Shown here: in pieces, positions 1 to 4,957 of the stretch
Layout: the number at the start of each line of letters is the position of its first letter
Numbering within the stretch: the stretch's first letter is position 1
Notes under the pieces: model-generated
The model's database searches: none
What the model was told of the DNA's origin: nothing
The model's input: the letters and a program-made list of their open reading frames with translations, nothing else
Source: Thermococcus sp.
GTDB lineage: Archaea > Methanobacteriota_B > Thermococci > Thermococcales > Thermococcaceae
NCBI GenBank assembly: GCA_027074805.1
Contig: JALTCK010000103.1
Location: 1 to 6,324, forward strand
Reading direction: 5' to 3'
Length of the DNA: 6,324 bases
Program-made: the position numbers and the translations under genes

Positions 1-276
1 GAACTCACCATCCTTTATCTCGAAGCCGGTCTTTTGGAGCTGGGCCTTCGCATCTCCTATCGCGTTCTCGTACTGGCCCACGAGGGCCAGGATTTCCTCA
101 TCGGTTGCCCTGGGGGGTTCGGTTGCTGTGCTCTCTGCGGGTGTTCCCGTCGAACTCCCGGTTTCCGGCGACACAGTCCTAGTTACGTTTCCCTGGTCAA
201 TACATCCTGAGATAAATGCGCCGAGCATCACGACGCTTAAAAGCAGGGCAAAACCTGCAAGCTTTCCAATTTTCAT
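1..276 (-). CDS. Predicted membrane-anchored lipoprotein, 3' end cut by the window edge
   Basis: The first 92 residues of a protein of unknown function are visible; the rest lies beyond position 1. The N-terminus starts with MKIGK, followed by a hydrophobic stretch (about residues 6-22) and a lipobox ending FISGC, with Cys25 as the likely lipidated residue. This predicts export and anchoring to the outer face of the membrane. Residues 26-57 are rich in Thr, Ser, Pro and Glu, as in the flexible linkers behind many archaeal lipoprotein anchors. Residues 58-90 (ATDEEILALVGQYENAI and onward) look like an amphipathic helix starting the mature domain. The ATG at 276 is supported by an AAGGTG ribosome binding site six bases upstream. 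I do not recognise the family. A substrate-binding protein is possible, but nothing visible proves it. The gene lies downstream of the DUF998-like gene on the same strand, separated by 133 bases. Confidence 0.8.
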   Translation of the reverse strand, partial: MKIGKLAGFALLLSVVMLGAFISGCIDQGNVTRTVSPETGSSTGTPAESTATEPPRATDEEILALVGQYENAIGDAKAQLQKTGFEIKDGEF

Positions 277-282
277 TTTTTA

Positions 283-288
283 CACCTT
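283..288 (-). promoter_or_regulatory. Ribosome binding site of the lipoprotein gene
   Basis: On the minus strand AAGGTG lies six bases before the ATG at 276. It pairs with the CACCT of the archaeal 16S rRNA 3' end and fixes this start codon. Confidence 0.65.
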
Positions 289-334
289 TTTCCAGCCACG
301 GAACGGTAAAAACCGAGAAGAACTCGTCAAGTGA

Positions 335-342
335 CTTATAGT
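335..342 (-). promoter_or_regulatory. Weak TATA-like element inside a short dyad, upstream of the lipoprotein gene
   Basis: The minus strand reads CTATAAGT, the best TATA-like sequence at a usable distance. It predicts a start near 314 and a leader of about 40 bases. It sits inside the 13-base dyad TGACT-TAT-AGTCA (332-344). No clear BRE precedes it, and alternatives such as TTAATAA near 362-368 cannot be excluded, so this is only a candidate. Confidence 0.25.
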
Positions 343-398
343 CATGGTTAGGCGAGGACGTTATTAACGGTTATGCTTGCAAAGTGGAAAGAATTAAT

Positions 399-405
399 CA
401 AAAAC
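399..405 (-). terminator. Possible U-rich terminator after the DUF998-like gene
   Basis: A run of five T on the minus strand begins six bases after the TGA stop at 410-412 and is followed by an AT-rich stretch (GATTAATTC). Archaeal termination commonly uses such U-tracts without a stem. The tract is short, so read-through into the lipoprotein gene is possible. Confidence 0.35.
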
Positions 406-409
406 TGCT

Positions 410-952
410 TCACCTCCTAACCGCGACGAGAACCGTGAAGGCCATCACCAGGGCTATCTCGTAGGTCTCTATCAGCGCCACCGACGGCCACTTTATGAGT
501 GTCCCCATCACCGCCAGCGCGAAGATAAACCCCGAACCGTAGCGAACGGCTTTATCCTTTGAACCCGCCCCGTAGACGAGCATCCCCAGGAAAAACTGCA
601 CGAAGAAGTAGGTCGAGACGAAGGAGTGTGGCCTGGTGCCGGCGTGGAAAACCCCTATGAGGGCCAGGAAAAGGGCCGAGATGCTGATGTACGCCCCACC
701 GACCGTCTGGAGCCGGTTCTCCGATGCGAGGATGAGGTAGAACGAGAAGGCAAACACAAAGAGACTCGTCACGATGAGGCCGTAGTTGTATATCCACGGC
801 GAGGCGGCCATTTTGAGTGAACCGAGGTCGCTCAGGGCGTTGTGGAAGAAGGAGAACCAGGGGTTTCGGCTTATGCTCCACGCGACGAAGAGCCAGTAAA
901 TTACCCCAGCTAAGATTCCAGAGTACTTGAGCGGCCTCAGCGGGACTTCCAT
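410..952 (-). CDS. DUF998-like six-helix membrane protein
   Basis: A 180-residue integral membrane protein of unknown function. Six hydrophobic segments can be read at about residues 11-27, 56-76, 84-105, 111-130, 138-156 and 160-178. Between the first two lies a conserved-looking loop, SRNPWFSFFHNALSDLGS, whose N(A/P)LSDLG core is what I associate with the DUF998 family; the third helix ends in FHAGTRPH, another typical position for conserved polar residues. The length fits a compact DUF998 protein with no extra domain. The ATG at 952 has the strong ribosome binding site AAGGTGGTG six bases upstream, and no earlier ATG fits. It is co-directional with the suf operon but separated from it by 295 bases and a U-rich tract, so it is probably a separate unit. 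The family assignment comes from recalled motifs, not a search; the molecular function is unknown. Confidence 0.85.
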   Translation of the reverse strand: MEVPLRPLKYSGILAGVIYWLFVAWSISRNPWFSFFHNALSDLGSLKMAASPWIYNYGLIVTSLFVFAFSFYLILASENRLQTVGGAYISISALFLALIGVFHAGTRPHSFVSTYFFVQFFLGMLVYGAGSKDKAVRYGSGFIFALAVMGTLIKWPSVALIETYEIALVMAFTVLVAVRR

Positions 953-1068
953 TCTCTACACCACCTTTTCAACCTGTCCCTGAATGGAAAGAGAACCCCT
1001 CTCCCACGGGACTCCTTCCGTTGGAACCCTGGTGAGGTATGGAGACACCGTGTGGTTTTGGGTGTGAA

Positions 1069-1083
1069 CCTATATATCTCTTC
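1069..1083 (-). promoter_or_regulatory. TATA-like element, candidate promoter of the DUF998-like gene
   Basis: The minus strand reads GGAAGAGATATATAGG, a purine-rich BRE-like stretch followed by a TATA core (1071-1077). It predicts a start near 1049 and a leader of about 97 bases, which is long for this group. The core is nearly self-complementary, so it could also serve the plus strand. No better TATA box lies nearer the gene. Confidence 0.4.
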
Positions 1084-1179
1084 CTGAACCAGAAAAGAAG
1101 GGGTTAGGTGTTTCTGGGTGTGGAAGTGTTAACCTGTCTTCTGAGCGCTAACATTGACAGGCAACCCATTTCCAGATTT

Positions 1180-1218
1180 CACGAGCCTAATCCCGATTAG
1201 TACCAATCGTGGCTAGTG
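1180..1218. repeat. Nested inverted repeats
   Basis: Three dyads overlap here. The outer arms CACGAGCC and GGCTAGTG pair at 7 of 8 positions. Inside them CTAATC-CC-GATTAG (1187-1200) is perfect, and CGATTAGT/ACCAATCG (1194-1209) pairs at 7 of 8. The inner two share bases, so they are alternative folds or separate binding sites. They lie 18 bases or more beyond the U-rich end of sufD, outside any coding frame I believe in. Confidence 0.5.
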
Positions 1219-1235
1219 TTTGACTGATCTATCTC

Positions 1236-1245
1236 AAAAAAGAAA
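1236..1245 (-). terminator. U-rich terminator of the suf operon
   Basis: Directly after the sufD stop codon (TGA, 1248-1250) the minus strand reads CTTTCTTTTTTGAG: three T, a C, then six T. Such U-rich tracts are the usual archaeal termination signal. No strong stem precedes it. Confidence 0.5.
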
Positions 1246-1247
1246 GC

Positions 1248-2411
1248 TCAGAGGAGTTCCTCGACGAGCTCCGCGGTGGCGCTTCTTGCCTTGCTCCTCA
1301 GTCTCTCGAGGTGACCGCTCAGGGCCTCACCAATGCCGTGGACGAAGAGGCTCATCGCCTCATCACTGTCCAGGCCCCTCGACCGGAGGTAGAAGAGCGC
1401 ATCTTCATCGAACTGCCTTACAGCCGAGGAGTGGAATGCACTCTCTATCTCCCCGGTGTCGACCTCAAGCATCGGCACGCTCACGCCGAGGGAGCCCTCG
1501 TCCATTATGGTTATCTGGGACACAACCCCGCTCGATGAGTTCCTGGCGCTCTCAAAGACCTTTGCAACGCCCCTGTGAACCGTCCAGCCGTTTTCGTAGG
1601 AGAAGCCGTGAACCCTCGTCTCGCTGGCCGTTTTTTCCCCGTACTGGAGGACGTTGGTGAGGTAGTCGACAGCCGAGCCTATGGCTATCGGCATTCCCCT
1701 CAGTATCAGCTCGCTTCCCTTACCCTCAAGGGAGTAGTCCTCGCGGTGGTGGCTCATCTCCCCGGCGCTTATGACGGTAAAGGCCCTGACGCTCGCACCC
1801 TCTCCGAGGCTCGCCCTGAGGAGGTAGTGAGACAAAGCGCGGTGCCTCCCAACGGTCAGGATCTCAAGCTCGGCGTTTCTGGCTTTCAGCTCAACCACGA
1901 GGGACTTTGCTCCTTTCCCGGCGAAATCGTAGATTATTATCGGGGCCTTAACGTCCTCGGCCTCGATGCTGATGTGGTGGCTGATGAAGGCCCTCCTTGA
2001 GAGGTGGGAGGCTATGACGAGGGGCTCCACCAAGTCCCTGGTAATCTTCAACCTGTAGGCCTTTTTAAGGGCGTAGAAGTGGAAGCCGAGGATCCTCGAC
2101 TCCTCTGGCTGTGAGAGGCCAAGCGTCCCTTCGCCCAGTTCGACTCCATCCGGGAGGTCAAAACTCGCTTCGCTTCCCGAAAGGGTTATGTTCCCCCTTA
2201 TCGGAACCTCTCCTGCTTTTGCTTCGGTTGGAAGCCTGAGAGGTGAGTTCTCCTCGAAGAGCTTCCACTTGGTGTAGCTCTTTATGGTAGGGCTGTCCCC
2301 GTACTTCTGGTAGGTGAGTTTCTCCAGTGCCTCGCGGGTGATGAGAGGCTCGTTAGAGCGCTCGTCAGAGAGTCCGGAAGGACGCTCGTTAGAGAGCTCG
2401 TTAGAGCGCAT
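1248..2411 (-). CDS. sufD: SufD-like Fe-S cluster assembly scaffold protein
   Basis: A 387-residue SufBD-family protein, partner of SufB in the SufBC(2)D scaffold that builds Fe-S clusters in the cytoplasm. Residues 24-55 (ITREALEKLTYQKYGDSP onward) are the N-terminal helical part; about 120-345 form the repetitive beta-helix core; the C-terminal signature is AFHSSAVRQFDEDALFYLRSRG followed by a helix. His327 lines up with E. coli SufD His360, which is implicated in cluster binding at the SufB interface; the nearby E. coli Cys358 is Ala here, and the whole protein lacks cysteine. It is somewhat shorter than E. coli SufD (423). The start overlaps the sufB stop by one base (TGATG), with AGGGGGTG seven bases upstream, so translational coupling is likely. 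Residues 2-21 are encoded by a 12-bp repeat array and look like a non-conserved extension. It is the last gene of sufCBD, and the third position and absent Cys favour SufD over a second SufB. Confidence 0.92.
   Translation of the reverse strand: MRSNELSNERPSGLSDERSNEPLITREALEKLTYQKYGDSPTIKSYTKWKLFEENSPLRLPTEAKAGEVPIRGNITLSGSEASFDLPDGVELGEGTLGLSQPEESRILGFHFYALKKAYRLKITRDLVEPLVIASHLSRRAFISHHISIEAEDVKAPIIIYDFAGKGAKSLVVELKARNAELEILTVGRHRALSHYLLRASLGEGASVRAFTVISAGEMSHHREDYSLEGKGSELILRGMPIAIGSAVDYLTNVLQYGEKTASETRVHGFSYENGWTVHRGVAKVFESARNSSSGVVSQITIMDEGSLGVSVPMLEVDTGEIESAFHSSAVRQFDEDALFYLRSRGLDSDEAMSLFVHGIGEALSGHLERLRSKARSATAELVEELL
2349..2408 (-). repeat. In-frame 12-bp tandem repeat at the 5' end of sufD
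   Basis: Five consecutive 12-base units follow the sufD start codon. Reading the minus strand: CGCTCTAACGAG (2397-2408), CTCTCTAACGAG (2385-2396), CGTCCTTCCGGA (2373-2384, diverged), CTCTCTGACGAG (2361-2372) and CGCTCTAACGAG (2349-2360). The first and fifth are identical; the second differs from them by two bases and the fourth by three. They encode RSNE, LSNE, RPSG, LSDE and RSNE, so gain or loss of a unit adds or removes four residues without a frameshift. Confidence 0.9.
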
Positions 2412-3838
2412 CAGCCAACACCCCCTACCTCGCTGAACTCGAGCTCTATGACCTTCTTCAGCACCTCAACGTACTCGAAGGGCAGTCCTTCAAGGATCTC
2501 GCTGATGAAGCCGAGGACGATGAGGCTCTTCGCCTCTTCCTCGCTTATTCCCCTGGAGTTCATGTAGAACAGCTTGTCCTCGCCGAGCTTCCCTGTGGTT
2601 GCCTCATGGATTATGCTCGCGCTCGGCTCGTCACTCTGGTTGTGAGGGTAGGTGTAGGCCTTGCTCTCCTCGTCGAGGATGAGCGAGTCACAAGATACAG
2701 TCGCAGTCGAATTTTTAGCTCCCTTCAAGATCCTCACCAGGCCGCGGTAGATGTTTATCCCGCCGTTGGCACTTATGCTCTTGGAGACTATCTTCGAGCT
2801 GGTGTTGGGAGCGAGGTGCCAGGTCTTTGCCCCGGTGTCCTTTAGATACTGCCCGTTGCTCAGCGAGACGACGTACTGGGCTGTCCTTGCCCCTTCGCCC
2901 TTGAGGACGCTCGACGGGTAGGTGTAGGTTATGTGGCTCCCTATGCTCCCCTCGATCCACTCGACGTAGGCGTTCTCCTCGATTATCGCCCTCTTGTTGT
3001 TGAAGTTTATCACGTTCCTGCTCCAGTTCTGTATGGTGGTGAACTTCACCGTGGCGTTCCTGTGGGCGTAAATCTCGACCATGCCGTCGTGGAAGGAGAA
3101 GCCCTTGTACATCGGTGCGCTGCAGCCCTCTATGAAGTGGACGTAGCTCCCCTCGTCCGCTATTAGGAGGGTGTGCTCGAACTGGCCCTCAAGGGCCGAG
3201 CCTATCACGAAGAAGGCCTCTATCGGGAATGGAACCCTGACTCCCTTCGGGATGTAGACGAACGCCCCACCGCTCCATAGGGCGTGGTGCAAAGCCGAGA
3301 ACTTGTGCTCTCCGGGTGGGAATACCCTTCCGAAGTACCGCTTGACGAGGTCAGGGTACCTCTGAACCGCTTCCTCCATGGGCACCATTATGATGCCCTT
3401 CTTCTCGAACTCTTCCTTGAGCTGGGAGTAGACGCTCTCGCTGTCAAAGACCGCAGTCAGACCGGAGAGGAACCTCTTCTCTATCTCGGGGATGTTGAGC
3501 CTCTCAAAGGTCTTCCTGATGTTCTCGGGCAGGTCGTCCCAGTCCTTAATCTCGTTGCTCACCTCGGGCTTTGAGTAGAGGGAGAAGCTCTCCAGGTCAA
3601 GCTCCTCGATTCCGACCACCCACCTGGGCATCGGGAGCTTCTTGAAGAGCTCCAGCGCCTTGAGCCTGTGCCTCAGCATCCACTCGGGCTCGTTCTTTAT
3701 GCGGGATATTTCCCTGATGACGTCCTCGGTGATCTCACCGCGCAGCTCGATTTCCTTGGGGTAGGGGACGGCGGTTCCAAGTATCTCCTCAAGTGATCCT
3801 GCTTTGAGGATCTCCTCAAGCCTTGACTGCTGTTTCAT
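2411..3838 (-). CDS. sufB: SufB Fe-S cluster assembly scaffold protein
   Basis: A 475-residue SufB, the scaffold subunit on which sulfur and iron are assembled, working with SufC (ATPase) and SufD. Residues 1-125 are the helical N-terminal part, about 175-440 the beta-helix core, and the rest a C-terminal helix that should contact SufC. Only two cysteines occur. Cys239 in EGCSAPMY lines up with E. coli Cys254, and Cys383 in SCDSLIL with Cys405, the essential sulfur or cluster site. His411-Glu412 (IHEATTGKLGED) match E. coli His433-Glu434 with the same 29-residue spacing from the cysteine. The signature FYMNSRGISEEEA follows. The length is near the E. coli protein (495). The ATG at 3838 has GGTGA six bases upstream and lies inside the sufC 3' end (23-base overlap); its stop overlaps the sufD start. 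These overlaps imply one coupled sufCBD transcript. Confidence 0.96.
   Translation of the reverse strand: MKQQSRLEEILKAGSLEEILGTAVPYPKEIELRGEITEDVIREISRIKNEPEWMLRHRLKALELFKKLPMPRWVVGIEELDLESFSLYSKPEVSNEIKDWDDLPENIRKTFERLNIPEIEKRFLSGLTAVFDSESVYSQLKEEFEKKGIIMVPMEEAVQRYPDLVKRYFGRVFPPGEHKFSALHHALWSGGAFVYIPKGVRVPFPIEAFFVIGSALEGQFEHTLLIADEGSYVHFIEGCSAPMYKGFSFHDGMVEIYAHRNATVKFTTIQNWSRNVINFNNKRAIIEENAYVEWIEGSIGSHITYTYPSSVLKGEGARTAQYVVSLSNGQYLKDTGAKTWHLAPNTSSKIVSKSISANGGINIYRGLVRILKGAKNSTATVSCDSLILDEESKAYTYPHNQSDEPSASIIHEATTGKLGEDKLFYMNSRGISEEEAKSLIVLGFISEILEGLPFEYVEVLKKVIELEFSEVGGVG
2419..2426 (-). promoter_or_regulatory. Ribosome binding site of sufD inside sufB
   Basis: AGGGGGTG on the minus strand lies seven bases before the sufD ATG (2409-2411), within the last codons of sufB. 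It supports this start even though the first twenty residues are repeat-encoded and not conserved-looking. Confidence 0.6.
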
Positions 3839-4559
3839 CGCCGTTCACCGCCGCGAAGCCCTTCTCCTCGATGAGCTTTACAAGCTCCATCCCGCCAGAG
3901 ACTACGAGTCTGCCCTCCTTGAGCACGTGAACCCTCTGGGGGTTGAGGTACTCCAGTATTCTGCCGTAGTGCGTGATGAGGAGTATCCCGGTGCCCTCTT
4001 TGTGGAGCCTCGCTATTACCCCGGCTATGACCTTGAGCGAGTCAACATCGACGCCGCTGTCCGGCTCGTCGAGAATGAGCAGCTTGGGCTTCACGAGGTA
4101 CGCCTGGAGCATCTCAAGCTTCTTCCTTTCGCCGCCGGAAAAGCCGACGTTCAGCTCCCTCGAGAGCATCGAACCCTCAAAGCCGAGCTCTTCAACGGCC
4201 TTGAATATCATGTCGTAGGCTTCAACCTCCTCTATGCCCCGGAGGTTCTTCAGAGTCCTCTGGAAAAAGTTTATGACCTTGACCCCCTCGACCTCGACGG
4301 GGTGCTGGAAGCTCAGGAAGATTCCCTTCCTGGCCCTCTCCTCGGGCTTTGCCCTGGTTACCTCCTCCCCGTCGAAGATTATCCTGCCCTTGGTGACAGT
4401 GTATCTTGGGTGGCCCGCTATGGTCAGGGCAAGCGTGGACTTTCCTGAACCGTTCGGCCCCATGACGACGTGGAGCTCGCCCGATGCGAGCTCAAAGTCC
4501 ACCCCCCTGAGGATTTCCTTTTCGGCAACATTAACATGGAGGTTTTCCACTTTCAGCAT
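3816..4559 (-). CDS. sufC: SufC ABC-type ATPase of Fe-S cluster assembly
   Basis: A 247-residue cytoplasmic ABC ATPase with no transmembrane partner; it powers conformational change of SufB/SufD during cluster assembly. Motifs in order: Walker A GPNGSGKST (34-42), Q-loop Gln85 in FLSFQHP, ABC signature VGFSGGERKK (138-147), Walker B LLILDEPDSG with catalytic Glu165 (160-169), the D-loop VDVDSL, and H-loop His197 in LLITHYGR. The FQHPVEVEGV stretch and the LDEPDSGVDVDS box are typical of SufC rather than importer ATPases, and length is standard (E. coli 248). Three in-frame ATGs sit at 4571, 4565 and 4559. I chose the last because GGTGAT (4564-4569) is ideally placed for it and MLKVENLHV matches how the family begins. 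The open frame continues up to 4817, but that part looks non-coding and crosses the promoter. It is first in the operon and overlaps sufB by 23 bases. Confidence 0.95.
   Translation of the reverse strand: MLKVENLHVNVAEKEILRGVDFELASGELHVVMGPNGSGKSTLALTIAGHPRYTVTKGRIIFDGEEVTRAKPEERARKGIFLSFQHPVEVEGVKVINFFQRTLKNLRGIEEVEAYDMIFKAVEELGFEGSMLSRELNVGFSGGERKKLEMLQAYLVKPKLLILDEPDSGVDVDSLKVIAGVIARLHKEGTGILLITHYGRILEYLNPQRVHVLKEGRLVVSGGMELVKLIEEKGFAAVNGDETAVKA
3845..3849 (-). promoter_or_regulatory. Ribosome binding site of sufB inside sufC
   Basis: GGTGA on the minus strand stands six bases before the sufB ATG (3836-3838) and is embedded in the sufC coding sequence, which fixes the start and supports coupled translation. 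Confidence 0.65.
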
Positions 4560-4563
4560 GAGC

Positions 4564-4569
4564 ATCACC
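4564..4569 (-). promoter_or_regulatory. Ribosome binding site deciding the sufC start
   Basis: GGTGAT lies four bases before the ATG at 4559, a good distance for this 3'-shifted anti-Shine-Dalgarno match. It overlaps the two upstream ATGs (4571 and 4565), which therefore lack their own site and are probably not used. Confidence 0.7.
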
Positions 4570-4574
4570 ATTTT

Positions 4575-4590
4575 TACCCATCTTTGGGTA
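4575..4590. promoter_or_regulatory. Perfect dyad over the predicted sufC transcription start, candidate operator
   Basis: The plus strand reads TACCCA-TCTT-TGGGTA, two perfect 6-base arms around four bases. The centre lies about 22 bases downstream of the TATA centre, so the dyad covers the expected start site, a classic position for an archaeal repressor. A role in iron, sulfur or redox control of suf is an inference; a 5'-leader hairpin is the alternative. Confidence 0.45.
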
Positions 4591-4600
4591 TGAAGATACA

Positions 4601-4616
4601 TTTTAAAACCTTTCTC
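4601..4616 (-). promoter_or_regulatory. BRE/TATA promoter of the sufCBD operon
   Basis: On the minus strand GAGAAAGG (BRE-like, 4609-4616) is followed by TTTTAAAA (4601-4608). This is the strongest promoter in the window and closely resembles Thermococcales promoters. It predicts a start near 4578 and a leader of about 20 bases before the chosen sufC ATG. Confidence 0.72.
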
Positions 4617-4957
4617 CACAAATTTGAGAAAAACCTTAGCACCATAGTTTCCAAAAAGAAAATCCCGAAATTCCCTTCCACACTCAGGTAGCGAGTGAAG
4701 ACATTCACACCCATTCTCTTTCCTGAAGGGGATTTTTGTCGCCAGTGCGCCGACCTGATGACCGATACGACCGCTCAGCCTCCCAGGTCTATTGATTCTT
4801 ACTATCAAAAATGCCAAAAACTCTACCGTTACTTCCCACTATGCCCCCAACTCGGGTCATGGAGAACATAGGCACGGACTCCAAAGCCATTATGCGCCAC
4901 CTGACTCGACCAAAAGGAATTTCTACCCGAACGGCCAACGATGAAATGGGGGTTAAA

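Larger units (their letters stand above)
953..1247. other. Structured non-coding region between sufD and the DUF998-like gene
   Basis: No credible gene is visible in these 295 bases. They hold the ribosome binding site of the DUF998-like gene (AAGGTGGTG, 959-967), a TATA-like TATATAT (1071-1077), the U-rich end of the suf operon (1236-1245) and several inverted repeats: CCTGTC/GACAGG (1133-1138 and 1156-1161), CTAATC-CC-GATTAG (1187-1200), CGATTAGT/ACCAATCG (1194-1209, one mismatch) and CACGAGCC/GGCTAGTG (1180-1187 and 1211-1218, one mismatch). The last three nest within 39 bases. The region may simply be a leader plus operator sites, or may hold a small RNA; the sequence alone does not decide. 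Confidence 0.6.
4560..4957. other. Divergent intergenic region between sufC and the methyltransferase gene
   Basis: These 398 bases hold the sufC ribosome binding site, the dyad at 4575-4590 and the sufC promoter (4601-4616). Beyond that, about 4620-4957 has no gene I can support. The sufC frame stays open to 4817 and the methyltransferase frame to 4811, but neither extension resembles its family. A separate 46-codon minus-strand frame (4574-4714, beginning MGVNVFTRYLSVEGNFGIFF) has only a weak ribosome binding site and runs across the sufC TATA box. Small dyads include CACTC/GAGTG (4681-4697). No strong promoter is seen for the methyltransferase; the AT-rich AAAAGGAATTTC (4911-4922) is the best candidate. 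Confidence 0.6.

Noticed and set aside
2349..2408. The 12-bp repeats as evidence of a misplaced sufD start
   Set aside because: No other in-frame ATG, GTG or TTG lies between the array and the conserved region, and the AGGGGGTG site with the TGATG overlap fits the ATG at 2411.
1220..3574. Several long open frames on the plus strand opposite sufD and sufB
   Set aside because: They are antisense shadows with Arg/Pro/Ser- or Val/Leu-biased composition and no domain motifs, while the minus-strand frames carry complete SufB and SufD signatures.
4574..4714. 46-codon minus-strand gene beginning MGVNVFTRYL
   Set aside because: Its ribosome binding site is weak and it spans the sufC TATA box and dyad. 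I keep it only as part of the intergenic finding.
4755..4780. CTGATGA resembling a C box of a C/D guide RNA
   Set aside because: No CUGA D box follows at a suitable distance, no internal C'/D' pair is visible, and the base before TGATGA is not a purine.
4560..4817. N-terminal extension of sufC to an ATG at 4817
   Set aside because: The extra 86 residues do not resemble SufC, precede the usual family start, lack a ribosome binding site at 4817 and run through the BRE/TATA promoter and dyad. GGTGAT correctly serves the ATG at 4559.
4811..4957. N-terminal extension of the methyltransferase to an ATG at 4811
   Set aside because: The 49 residues are Thr/Pro/Arg-rich without a recognisable fold, and the ATG at 4811 lacks a ribosome binding site. 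The methyltransferase domain is complete from 4958.
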